From positions 124,001 to 188,000 of the forward strand of contig NZ_UAPQ01000007.1 in NCBI RefSeq assembly GCF_900444995.1: a DNA stretch of 64,000 nucleotides, in the 5' to 3' direction. Of this stretch, positions 18,289-26,615 are shown piece after piece; within the stretch, counting starts at the first letter, position 1; each line of letters opens with the position of its first letter. The notes under the pieces were generated by a model. That model ran no database searches. It was given only the letters and a program-made list of their open reading frames with translations, and was not told where the DNA came from. Both the position numbers and the translations under genes were made by a program. The DNA comes from Actinomyces bovis (GTDB lineage Bacteria; Actinomycetota; Actinomycetes; Actinomycetales; Actinomycetaceae).

Positions 18289-19782
18289 ATGGCCCTGCAT
18301 ACCGGCTCCACCAACGGCACCCCCGGAGGAGCGGCTCCCCCAGCGTCAAAGGCTGGCGCGAGCGGCAACACTCGGCGTGACACTGACGCGCTGCTGAATG
18401 CTGACGGAGCGACGCCGTCGCCACGCGTAAGCCACCGGGCCGCTCAGCTGCCCCGCGGTGAGCGACGCCGTCGCCGCAAACCAGCTGCCGCGCAAGCCTT
18501 GAGCCATCACCTGCCAGCCGACGACCTAGCTGATCTAGCCGGCCCCGTCTCCATGGTGCTGGGATGGATCCTGCTGGCGCTTTCCTGCTTCCCCATGCTG
18601 ATCGCCAAGGACGGCACACAACGCTTCAAATTTGATGCCTGGGTGTACTACCACGCCATCGACAACTGGCACAGTGGCGGGGACCTATACCAGTGGTGGG
18701 CCTTCCCCAATGAGCAGCTCTACCCCTTCACCTACCCGCCCTTTGCCGCCTGGCTGATGACGCCACTGACCTGGCTCGATGACCGTAGTGCCCAAGTGCT
18801 GCTGACCGTGGCCACCCCACTCTGCGCTGCCGCAATGGTGCTGCTGCTTGCCCGCGTGCTCCAGACACCGACAGGCCACACAGGCCTGCTGGTGCCCTGG
18901 GCTGCACTAGCAACTTGCACCTTGCTGGAGCCCTTCGTGAAGTCGATCGAATACGGGCAGATCAACGCGATCCTCCTGCTGCTGGTGTCCGTGGACCTGC
19001 TGGCGGTGCGCCCGGGCGGGCCGCTGGCGCGGCTGGCGCCTGCACGCGGGGCGCTCTGCGGGATTGCCGCTGCGATCAAGCTGACCCCGGCGATGGCCTT
19101 GCTGGTGCTGCTGCTGCGCCGGGAGTGGCGGGCAGCCGGGGTGATGGTGGGAACTGGCCTGGGGGCCACCCTCCTAGGAGCTGTGTTCTCTCCCCAAGAG
19201 ACCTGGGAGTTCTTCACCAAAGCCATGCTGGATCCCACGCGCGCAGGCGATGCCGAGTACAGCGGCAACCAGAATCTGCGGGGATTCCTGGTGCGCTTCC
19301 TGCCTGAGGCTGCCGAAAAACCCATCTGGGCCCTGGGTGTGGTGGGGGTGATCGCGGCGGCCTGGATGCTGGTACAGCGGCTGCAAGTGCTGCGGGAGTG
19401 CGATTGCCCGGAGACGCTGGTGCTGCTGCTTCAGACCAGCGTGGTGATGACCTTGGGACTGTTGATCTCCCCTATCTCCTGGTCGCACCACTGGGTTTGG
19501 TTCCTGCCCGCCCTAGTGGGGCTTGGCGTATTGGCCTGCCGGGAACGATCGCGGGCGCTGCTGCTGGTGTGCGTCACGGGAGTAGCGGTGATGGTGATGG
19601 CCATGCACTGGTGGCTGCCTGAGCACGATCATGTGGAATTGTCCTGGCCAGTGTGGGCCAAGGTGACGGGCTCCTCCTACACCCTGTGGGCCCTAGGTGC
19701 CGGGGCGGTGTTGTGGTGGCAGACCGGGAAGCTCAGGGAGGCGCGGAAAAGCGGCCCGGAGGGCGCTGCGCAGGCGAGCTGA
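18289..19782 (+). CDS. GT87-type polyprenyl-phosphate-dependent glycosyltransferase
   Basis: The 497-residue integral membrane protein has a charged cytoplasmic N-terminus (GERRRRRKPAAAQ) and many hydrophobic helices. The extracytoplasmic segment YYHAIDNWHSGGDLYQWW and later PFTYPPFAAWLMTPL match the GT87 (DUF2029) family of GT-C mannosyl- or arabinosyltransferases. LTPAMALLVLLLRREWRAAG and SPISWSHHWVWFLPALVGLG are also family-like. Such enzymes add sugars to envelope glycolipids from a lipid-linked donor outside the membrane. AAGGAGAGG precedes the ATG. It follows the MFS gene closely. Confidence 0.9.
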   Translation: MALHTGSTNGTPGGAAPPASKAGASGNTRRDTDALLNADGATPSPRVSHRAAQLPRGERRRRRKPAAAQALSHHLPADDLADLAGPVSMVLGWILLALSCFPMLIAKDGTQRFKFDAWVYYHAIDNWHSGGDLYQWWAFPNEQLYPFTYPPFAAWLMTPLTWLDDRSAQVLLTVATPLCAAAMVLLLARVLQTPTGHTGLLVPWAALATCTLLEPFVKSIEYGQINAILLLLVSVDLLAVRPGGPLARLAPARGALCGIAAAIKLTPAMALLVLLLRREWRAAGVMVGTGLGATLLGAVFSPQETWEFFTKAMLDPTRAGDAEYSGNQNLRGFLVRFLPEAAEKPIWALGVVGVIAAAWMLVQRLQVLRECDCPETLVLLLQTSVVMTLGLLISPISWSHHWVWFLPALVGLGVLACRERSRALLLVCVTGVAVMVMAMHWWLPEHDHVELSWPVWAKVTGSSYTLWALGAGAVLWWQTGKLREARKSGPEGAAQAS

Positions 19783-19853
19783 GGGCCCGACGGCGACCCG
19801 CATGCTTGCGGCCAGCCAAGTACCCCGCTGCACCGATCCCCTAGGATCAGAGA

Positions 19854-20945
19854 GTGCCTCTGTCTGACCTAGCCCGTGCCGTGGAGGACCGCTTCCACAA
19901 AAACACGATCCCCATGTTCAAACGCTGGGGTTGGCGGCCGCGCGTAATCGCCTACGACGGCTACGGCTCCACCGTCATCGCCCGCGTCATGGCGCGCATG
20001 GTGCTGCGCCCAGAAGGCGTCCCCGCAGACGGGCCCCTGTTCCGCTCCCTGCCCGAGGAACTACCCACCTCCATGCACCAGGCGGCGGATATTGCCGCCC
20101 AAGGAATCGCTGAGGCCCAGCGCGGCTGGCGCAACTTCGTGGACGCTCCCGTGCCTTACCTGCCGGTCACCGTGAAAGTCGGCCAAGCCCGCATGCGCAC
20201 GCGCGCCGACCGGGCCGGATACATCGACCTGGTGGTCCGCGGGCACGGCCTAGAGCCAGGCCTGCACCAGGTGGAGTTGCAGGCCGCCGGGTCGGAGCCG
20301 GTCACCAGCACGGTACAGATCGTCCCACCAGGCCCGCAGCTGGGAATCGTCTCTGATATTGACGACACCGTCGTCGTCTCCCATGTGCCACGCATCCTCG
20401 TGGCCGCCTACAACCAGTTGGTGAAGTACTCCTCCGCGCGCGAGCCCGTGCCCGGCATGGCTGAACTGCTCACGCATGTGCGCTCGCGGCAAGACGGTGC
20501 CCCCATGATCTACCTGTCCACGGGGGCTTGGAACGTGGTGCCCACCATGCGTTCCTTCCTGCAACGCCACGGTTACCCCGCGGGCCCCATGCTCATGACC
20601 GACTGGGGGCCCACGAACACCGGCTGGTTCCGCTCGGGCATTGAGCACAAGCGCACCCAGCTGCGGCGACTCATGCTGGACCTGCCGGAGGTGCGCTGGC
20701 TGTTGGTGGGCGACGACGGCCAGCACGATCCGCTGATCTACGGCGAGGTGGCGCGCGACCACGCAGAAAAGATCGCCGCCATCGCAATCCGTCGCCTAAC
20801 CACAGGGCAAAAGCTCTTGGCCGGGTCGATGGGTTTGGAGCCAGAGGCTCGCACCCTCGGGCAGTGTCCGGTGCCGGTGGTTTTTGGGCAAGACGGCTAC
20901 GAGTTGGCTCGCCAGCTGCCGCGCGAGATCACGGCGAGAGCCTAA
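19854..20945 (+). CDS. App1-family phosphatase domain protein (DUF2183)
   Basis: The 363-residue soluble protein has a C-terminal half with the haloacid-dehalogenase-like App1 signature. DIDDTVVVSHVPR, at about residues 168-180, carries the catalytic Asp pair. STGAWN and TDWGPTNTG follow, then LVGDDGQHDPLIYGEVARDH. App1 proteins are phosphatidate phosphatases in yeast; in bacteria the substrate is not established. The start is GTG 19854; TAGGAT lies six bases upstream, so a leaderless start is possible. An in-family N-terminal beta domain precedes the catalytic part. Confidence 0.9.
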   Translation: MPLSDLARAVEDRFHKNTIPMFKRWGWRPRVIAYDGYGSTVIARVMARMVLRPEGVPADGPLFRSLPEELPTSMHQAADIAAQGIAEAQRGWRNFVDAPVPYLPVTVKVGQARMRTRADRAGYIDLVVRGHGLEPGLHQVELQAAGSEPVTSTVQIVPPGPQLGIVSDIDDTVVVSHVPRILVAAYNQLVKYSSAREPVPGMAELLTHVRSRQDGAPMIYLSTGAWNVVPTMRSFLQRHGYPAGPMLMTDWGPTNTGWFRSGIEHKRTQLRRLMLDLPEVRWLLVGDDGQHDPLIYGEVARDHAEKIAAIAIRRLTTGQKLLAGSMGLEPEARTLGQCPVPVVFGQDGYELARQLPREITARA

Positions 20946-21056
20946 GGGCGCCGCCGCGCACAGGGGCTTGCCGCCGCGCTCCGGGGCGCGCTGACGGCTC
21001 AGCGCATTGCAGGCCCAAGTAACTCCGGGCAGAGCGGCCTGGCGCTACGGCGTCGA

Positions 21057-21932
21057 TCAGACCGTGACGCCAATGAGGTGGCCGATACCCCAGGTGACGC
21101 CCATGGCTAGAGCACCACCAACCACAACCCGCAAGATGGCCGGTCGCGCGGGGGCGTCACCAAGTTTGGCGGAGACGCCGCCGGTCAGGGCTAGGCCCAC
21201 CAGGACAGCCACGAAGGTCAAGGGGATGGCGATGCTAGCGGGCGGCAGGAGGATGGCCAGCAAAGGCAGCATGGAGCCAGCGACAAAGGCCACAGCGCTA
21301 GACATGGCCGCATGCCAGGGGTTGGTGTACTCGTCCTCGCGCATTCCTAGTTCAGCTTCCAGGTGCGCGGCCACCGCGTTGTGAGCGGTGAGTTCAAGGG
21401 CCACCTGGCGGGCAGTGTTGGGGGCTAGGCCCTTGTTGCGGTAGTGGGAGGCGAGCTCGTCGACGCCGCCGTCGGGGTCCTCGGAGAGGGTCCGCCGGTA
21501 GCGGGCGACGACGGCGCGCTCCGTGTCCGACTGGGTGGAGACGGAGACGTACTCGCCAGCGGCCATGGAGACGGCGCCCGCCAGGATGCCTGCGATGCCC
21601 GCAGTAAGGATCACGCCGGTGGCGTTGGGGTTGGCGGCAGCCACACCGATAACCAGGCCAGCGACGGAGACAATGCCGTCGTTAGCGCCGAGCACACCGG
21701 CGCGCAGCCAGTTGAGGCGGGAGGCCAGGTCCGAGGAGTCTGTCTTGGTCTCCAGCGCGGCAGACAGGCCTGCGACGGAGTTCAGGCGGCGGCCAGTGGG
21801 GCAGTTGGCGGCGGAGTCGGAGGCCTTGAGGCCCGCCTTGGTGAGGGCTGGGGTAGGCGGAAGCGGGGCATAGTTGCGTGCATCGACGACAGGGATTGCC
21901 GGGCTGGCAACTGGGCGCTCAGTAGAGGTCAT
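21057..21932 (-). CDS. VIT1/CCC1-family iron/manganese transporter
   Basis: The 291-residue protein contains the VIT/CCC1 core: LNWLRAGVLGANDGIVSVAG in the first helix, MAAGEYVSVSTQSDTERA, and a cytoplasmic helical insert (HNAVAAHLEAELGMREDEYT) with acidic metal-binding residues. Three C-terminal helices follow. Relatives move Fe2+ or Mn2+ out of the cytoplasm. ATG 21932 gives a 40-residue non-conserved lead; the frame is open to 21971. A DtxR-box-like sequence lies just upstream, consistent with metal control. Divergent from the YtxH-like gene. Confidence 0.92.
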   Translation of the reverse strand: MTSTERPVASPAIPVVDARNYAPLPPTPALTKAGLKASDSAANCPTGRRLNSVAGLSAALETKTDSSDLASRLNWLRAGVLGANDGIVSVAGLVIGVAAANPNATGVILTAGIAGILAGAVSMAAGEYVSVSTQSDTERAVVARYRRTLSEDPDGGVDELASHYRNKGLAPNTARQVALELTAHNAVAAHLEAELGMREDEYTNPWHAAMSSAVAFVAGSMLPLLAILLPPASIAIPLTFVAVLVGLALTGGVSAKLGDAPARPAILRVVVGGALAMGVTWGIGHLIGVTV

Positions 21933-21968
21933 GCCACAACGGTAAAGGCAATTAATGACGCTGTATAG

Positions 21969-21987
21969 CAAAGTCAGTCTTACCTCA
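21969..21987 (-). promoter_or_regulatory. DtxR/IdeR-box-like operator upstream of the VIT transporter
   Basis: On the minus strand TGAGGTAAGACTGACTTTG agrees with the palindromic DtxR/IdeR iron-box consensus at about 13 of 19 positions by eye. It is about 40 bases upstream of the transporter start. A TATACA -10-like element follows it immediately. Confidence 0.35.
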
Positions 21988-22109
21988 GGCAGGTACGGCT
22001 GACCTATATTGCCGCTGTAGCGATGAGGCGCTAGCGCGGTGGGTTGGTGCGGCGGTTAAGCGCTGGTCCTTGAGTGGCTGTGGCTGGAGGTGGCCTGTGG
22101 CGGGTCGCC

Positions 22110-22160
22110 GCGGGCAGGCCGAGCGTGGGCGGGGCGCGGCGGGCAGGCCAAGCGTGGGCG
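22110..22160. repeat. 22-base direct repeat in the VIT/YtxH intergenic region
   Basis: Copy 1 (22110-22131) and copy 2 (22139-22160) of GCGGGCAGGCC[G/A]AGCGTGGGCG differ at one base and are seven bases apart. They lie in the 351-base divergent region 21933-22283, in which I otherwise see only the DtxR-like site. Role unknown. Confidence 0.8.
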
Positions 22161-22283
22161 TGCCCGGCGCTGACCTGTCAGGTTCGCCCGGCGCGGAGAC
22201 AAGCTCCCTGGGGAGGCTGCCGCCATAACCAGCCCGTAGGCTGTCACCGCACCCCCAACCTCCCACCATGTAGGAGAGCTCTC

Positions 22284-22598
22284 ATGGCCAGCAAGATTCC
22301 CTTCATCATCGGGCTTGGCGCCGGTTATGTCCTGGGCACCCGCGCCGGACGCGCTCAGTACGAGCGCATCAAATCCGCCGCAGCCCACGTCGCCGAGAGC
22401 CCCGCCGTCCGCAACCGCATGGACGCCGCCCAGGCCAAGGTCTCAGAGGCCGTCCGGCGGCAGGGGGAAGCCGTCACTGACAAGGTAGCCGACGCCGTCA
22501 AGGAGCGCCTCTTCGGCCCCCGCAACGAACCCACCCCGGCACCCAGCAAGAGCGGCGCCGTAGACGCGGGCGAAGGCACCCTGCGTCCCCTGCGCTGA
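22284..22598 (+). CDS. YtxH-like small membrane protein
   Basis: The 104-residue protein has an N-terminal membrane helix (IPFIIGLGAGYVLGTRAGRA) followed by an amphipathic helical region (QYERIKSAAAHVAESPAVRN) and a hydrophilic tail. This is the common actinobacterial YtxH arrangement, related to stress-associated membrane proteins of unknown mechanism. The ATG at 22284 is preceded by AGGAGAG; the frame is open upstream to 22074 but without a better start. Confidence 0.82.
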   Translation: MASKIPFIIGLGAGYVLGTRAGRAQYERIKSAAAHVAESPAVRNRMDAAQAKVSEAVRRQGEAVTDKVADAVKERLFGPRNEPTPAPSKSGAVDAGEGTLRPLR

Positions 22599-22767
22599 CC
22601 AGGGGCCAGTAGCCGGTCGGTGATCCTGGGCCGTTACCTGGCGCTTTGGCTAGCCTACTGCCCTAGAGCTGGCTTGCGTTGACTGAGCCCCTCACGCAAA
22701 AACGCCACTGCCGCATCCGGCTCGCCACAGCCCGCCCCAGCGAAATAACCGGCCTCGGTCGGAGCTT

Positions 22768-23589
22768 TTAGCCCTCGCTTACCTGGCCTTCAGCGTCACC
22801 AGCGTCGCGGCCCAGCCCAGTTCTCTCCGCTCCCATTCCGTCCAGCTCAGAGCCCTCCAGCACCGTGCGCTCCACGGCACCCCGGCGTCGGCGTCGCAAT
22901 ACCCCCAGGCGCGCGGGCCCCACGGCTTCTGCCACCTGCCGCTCCATGCGCCGCCGCTCCCGATCCGAGACCACCGGCAGCTTCCAGGAGCGCCAGTAGG
23001 CCAGCAGGCATAGGCCGGCCCCCACACAGGTGGCGGCCAGCAGAGCGAGGTCAGAGTTGCCACCCGAGCGCACCAGAATCACCTGGACCAGGGCCGCACA
23101 AAAGGCCGGAATGGCGTAAAGCTTATTGCCGCCGAACACCGCCGGGGTCTCCCCCACCGCTACATCGCGGATCATTGAGCCACCCACCGCGGTAATGCAG
23201 CCCAGCAACAGTGCGGGCATCACTCCCAGCCCAGCATTCAAGGCCTTGTAGGCACCGGTGGCCGCCCAGGTGCCCAGCACGATGGCGTCGGCTACTACCA
23301 ACAGGCGGCGGGCGGGCCGCGATTCAAAGCGTGCATACCAGGCCACTAGCGCACCCACGCAGGCGGTGTACAGGTAGTACGGGTCGGTCAGGGCGAAGGG
23401 CGGACCGGCCTGGATCATGACGTCGCGCAGGATGCCGCCGGCGGTGGCGGTAAGGATCGCCAGCACCACGAAGCCCACCACATCAAAGTTCTTACGGCGG
23501 GCGATCAGGCCCCCCAAAATCCCATTGAGTAACACCCCGGACAGGTCAACAACGCGAAAGACCTCCGGCAGTGTCTCGGGGAGCGTCAC
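22768..23589 (-). CDS. TRIC-type cation channel family protein (UPF0126)
   Basis: The 273-residue membrane protein has the two internally repeated three-helix units of prokaryotic TRIC channels. Each carries the GG..RD motif: GGILRDVMIQAGPP and GGSMIRDVAVGETPAVFGG. The C-terminal 65 residues are charged and non-conserved (RERRRMERQVAEA). I choose GTG 23589 because AGGAGA lies eight bases upstream; the frame is open to 23754, but that lead includes the divergent regulatory region shared with the CDF gene. Likely a monovalent-cation channel. Confidence 0.87.
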   Translation of the reverse strand: MTLPETLPEVFRVVDLSGVLLNGILGGLIARRKNFDVVGFVVLAILTATAGGILRDVMIQAGPPFALTDPYYLYTACVGALVAWYARFESRPARRLLVVADAIVLGTWAATGAYKALNAGLGVMPALLLGCITAVGGSMIRDVAVGETPAVFGGNKLYAIPAFCAALVQVILVRSGGNSDLALLAATCVGAGLCLLAYWRSWKLPVVSDRERRRMERQVAEAVGPARLGVLRRRRRGAVERTVLEGSELDGMGAERTGLGRDAGDAEGQVSEG

Positions 23590-23635
23590 AGTCGGTCTCC
23601 TCTGTGGGGTGGGCGGGGCATGCCTGGCACAAATT

Positions 23636-23749
23636 GCAGCACTTTGAAGTTTACGCAAACCCAGCCCGCCAACGAATCCCCGTAATTCCAACGATCGTTT
23701 TCTGACGGCAGGCGCCACTCGCCTCAAAGTGCTGCATTTCGGGACACTT
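23636..23749. promoter_or_regulatory. Inverted repeats in the divergent TRIC/CDF promoter region
   Basis: GCAGCACTTTGA (23636-23647) is matched by its exact reverse complement TCAAAGTGCTGC (23724-23735). The second arm also forms CAAAGTG (23725-23731) with CACTTTG (23744-23750), 12 bases apart. Repeated use of the CAAAGTG half-site between two ion-transporter genes suggests operator sites for one regulator. Confidence 0.5.
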
Positions 23750-23766
23750 TGCATGAGAATCGCCCG

Positions 23767-24684
23767 GTGACTTCGCCCCGCTACGCACCCCCAAAGGACC
23801 TATCCGCCTATGCGTGGCTGTCCATCGGGGCGGCGGTGGCCACAATCAGCCTCAAGGGCGTGGCTGCCTGGATGACCGGCTCAGTCGGACTGCTCTCGGA
23901 TGCCGCCGAGTCCCTGGTGAACCTGGTTGCAGCGGTGGTGGCCCTAGTAGTGCTGCGCATTTCGATCCGCCCAGCAGATGAGGACCACCAGTTCGGCCAT
24001 TCCAAGGCCGAGTACTTCTCGGCTGTCACCGAGGGCGTAATGATCTTCGTGGCGGCAGCCTTCATTGTCTTGGCCGCCGTGCAGCGGATCATCACCCCGT
24101 CCATGCCGGAGCAGTTGGGCGTTGGTCTGCTGATCTCGGTGGTGGCCTCAGTGATCAACGCTTGGGTGGCTTGGGTGCTGTACCGCAAGGGCTCACAGGA
24201 AGGCTCAACCACCCTGGTGGCGGATGCTAAGCACCTGGCCACCGACGTTTTGACTTCTATTGCGGTGCTGGCGGGGGTGGCACTGGTGGCGGTGTTCCGC
24301 TCACCAGTGTTGGATGCGGTGGTAGCCCTAGCAGCTGGCCTGAACATTATGTGGGTGGGTTTCACTCTGATCCGCGACTCGGTGGGTGGCCTCATGGATA
24401 TCGCGCCCTCACATGAGGCGCTGGCGCGCATCCGCTCGGTGCTCTCCCGCCACCAAGAGGAGGGGGTCACAGATTTCCACGCAGTGCGAGTGCGGGAGGC
24501 GGGCAACCGCCGTTTCGCGGAGCTACATGTGTTGGTGCCGGGCCACTGGAGCGTTAAGCGTGGCCATGACTACACCGAGGCACTCATCGATGAATTAGTG
24601 GCGGTAGACCCCGACCTGCGGGTTTCCGCGCATCTGGAGCCTATTGAGGACCCCAAGAGTTACGAAGACCAGGTGGACGTCTAG
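23767..24684 (+). CDS. Cation diffusion facilitator (CDF) metal transporter
   Basis: The 305-residue protein has the CDF six-helix domain. GSVGLLSDAAESLVNLVAAV in helix 2 and ADAKHLATDVLTSIAVLAGV (HxxxD) in helix 5 provide the metal-site residues, and QFGHSKAEYFSAVTEG is the conserved loop. A cytoplasmic ferredoxin-like domain follows (SVLSRHQEEGVTDFHAVRVR, then FAELHVLVPG). CDF proteins export Zn2+, Mn2+, Fe2+ or Co2+ in exchange for protons; specificity is not clear here. GTG 23767 is chosen; TTG 23749 is an alternative giving six more residues. Divergent from the TRIC gene. Confidence 0.92.
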   Translation: MTSPRYAPPKDLSAYAWLSIGAAVATISLKGVAAWMTGSVGLLSDAAESLVNLVAAVVALVVLRISIRPADEDHQFGHSKAEYFSAVTEGVMIFVAAAFIVLAAVQRIITPSMPEQLGVGLLISVVASVINAWVAWVLYRKGSQEGSTTLVADAKHLATDVLTSIAVLAGVALVAVFRSPVLDAVVALAAGLNIMWVGFTLIRDSVGGLMDIAPSHEALARIRSVLSRHQEEGVTDFHAVRVREAGNRRFAELHVLVPGHWSVKRGHDYTEALIDELVAVDPDLRVSAHLEPIEDPKSYEDQVDV

Positions 24685-24733
24685 CGTCCCCGATAGCGCT
24701 CATCAGCACCGCTGCTCACCGCTGCTGCTTGTT

Positions 24734-26614
24734 TCAGACCCCCGGCGCCAGGCCCTCGCGAAGGGCCAGGCGTTGCAGTGGCCCTTCGATTGCCAGCAGG
24801 GCGGCAGGATCACCGTCTTGCACCACGGTTCCACCGTCTAGGACCACTACGTGGTCGGCACTTTCGATCCACTGCAGCCGATGAGTGATTTCAACGACGG
24901 TGGCGCCGCGCGCGGCAGCCCAGGTACGCAGGTTTTCGCGTAACCGTGCCTCCAGGTGTGGGTCCAGGTGAGAGGTGAACTCATCTAGGACTAGGGCGCT
25001 AGGCTCGGCGAGCAGGGCGCGAGCCAGGGCTAGGCGCTGGCGTTGACCGCCTGATAGTGACCGTCCGTGCTCGCCCACGGCGGTGGCGTATCCAGAAGGC
25101 ATGGCTGTGATGTCCTCATGGATGCAGGCGATACGGCAGGCCTCCTGGATCTCAGCGTCGCTGGCTCCGGGCGCTGCCAGACGAAGATTCCCCGTGATGC
25201 TGGCGCGGAAAAGGTGAGCGCGTTGGGGCACCATTTGGACCTCTCGACGCAGGGAGTCACCGGTGAGCTGGCGCAGGTCATACCCATCAACACAGATAGT
25301 GCCAGTGGTGGGGTCATCGAAGCGCAGAGCCAACTGAGCCAGGGTGGTTTTGCCGGAGCCGGAGACCCCCACCAGGCTGGTCCACTGCCCGGCACCGGCA
25401 GTCAGGCTGACGCCACGTAGCACCGGCTTTATGCTGCCGGGATAGGTGTAGGTAATTTCCTGCCAGTTGAGTTCCGGTCCTAGTGGGCGCGCGGAAGCGT
25501 CACCTGTATCGCGCGGCCGCAGCTCCACATTGCCGTCCGCTACTTCCACCGGCCCATGCACGACGGCGTAGACTCGCTCGGCTGCAGCGAAGGAGTGGTT
25601 TAGGTAGGAGGAGAACTCCTCCACGCCGCGTACACACTCAGTCAGTCGCACCACTGCTGCAATCGCAGCAGCTAGCGAGGCTAATTCCACATTTCCGGTC
25701 GCCACCTGTGGCCCGCCGACGGCGAGCATGGCTACTGGACCGGCCAAAACCATGAGAGCGGTGACCCCGCGGCGTAGGGAAGCGGAAATAGTGGCGGGGC
25801 GGAGGGCGATGGCGATGTTGCGGTCCAGCCCAGCGGTTTCAGCCAGGCGCTCAGCGGTGCGGCCGTAGCCGACCACCTCGTTCATGCCCTGGATCGTGTC
25901 GGTGACGTGGCTGGTCAGGGCTGCTCGCGCAAGGGTTGTGCCACGCGAGGAGGCCAGAGCATTGCGCCAACCAAGCAAAGGTGCCATGAGCAACGCCGCG
26001 AGCAGGAAGGGCAGGGCCACGCCTGCTACGGCCCAAGACGTCGCCCAGCCGATCACAGCGAGCACGGTGGTGGGTACCACCAGGGCGGATACTAGGGGGG
26101 CGAAAGTGTGGGCAAAGACCACTTCAATGCGGTCCACATCCTTAGTGGCACAGGTCAGCAGGTCACCGGAGCGGGAGGTTGCCATCACCTTGGGGGCACG
26201 CGGAATGAGGGCGCGGAAGATCTCCCCGCGCAGCAGTTCCAAGGCTTTGAAGGCCACTAGATGGCCGAGGAAATGTTCGCCGTAGCGCAGGATCGCTTTA
26301 AGCAGGCTCAGGCCCGCCATCACTGCCACCACGCGCCAGGGTGAAGGCGTTGGGCTACCTGCAGCCACTCCCGTGGCGGTGGCAACGACGGCGTAGGCCC
26401 CCAAGGCGTACAGGACTACTCCGGTCAATAGGTCGCCTATGCGGCAGATAGTCGAGGCGGCCAGGGGTGCGAGCACTGGGCGGCTGGTGCGCAGCAGCCA
26501 GGTGAGGAGTTCCCGGCGGGGCGGCGGTGCATCCGGTGCAGCAGGGACAGCCGGGGCAGCAGCCTCAGCTGAAGGCTGCGGATTAAGTGCAGAGGCGTGG
26601 TTCTGCTGGTTCAT
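24734..26614 (-). CDS. ABC transporter, fused permease/ATPase (CydC-like half)
   Basis: The 626-residue protein has an N-terminal six-helix permease (about residues 35-340) and a C-terminal ATPase with Walker A GVSGSGKTTLA, Q-loop MVPQRAHLFRASI, signature LSGGQRQRLALARAL and Walker B ALVLDEFTSHLD. Phe replaces the usual Pro after DE. The pair with the preceding gene looks like CydDC, which exports cysteine and glutathione for cytochrome bd assembly. No cydAB is nearby, and an iron or siderophore-linked heterodimeric ABC role is also possible. ATG 26614 lies one base after the upstream stop. Confidence 0.87.
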   Translation of the reverse strand: MNQQNHASALNPQPSAEAAAPAVPAAPDAPPPRRELLTWLLRTSRPVLAPLAASTICRIGDLLTGVVLYALGAYAVVATATGVAAGSPTPSPWRVVAVMAGLSLLKAILRYGEHFLGHLVAFKALELLRGEIFRALIPRAPKVMATSRSGDLLTCATKDVDRIEVVFAHTFAPLVSALVVPTTVLAVIGWATSWAVAGVALPFLLAALLMAPLLGWRNALASSRGTTLARAALTSHVTDTIQGMNEVVGYGRTAERLAETAGLDRNIAIALRPATISASLRRGVTALMVLAGPVAMLAVGGPQVATGNVELASLAAAIAAVVRLTECVRGVEEFSSYLNHSFAAAERVYAVVHGPVEVADGNVELRPRDTGDASARPLGPELNWQEITYTYPGSIKPVLRGVSLTAGAGQWTSLVGVSGSGKTTLAQLALRFDDPTTGTICVDGYDLRQLTGDSLRREVQMVPQRAHLFRASITGNLRLAAPGASDAEIQEACRIACIHEDITAMPSGYATAVGEHGRSLSGGQRQRLALARALLAEPSALVLDEFTSHLDPHLEARLRENLRTWAAARGATVVEITHRLQWIESADHVVVLDGGTVVQDGDPAALLAIEGPLQRLALREGLAPGV

Positions 26615-26615
26615 C

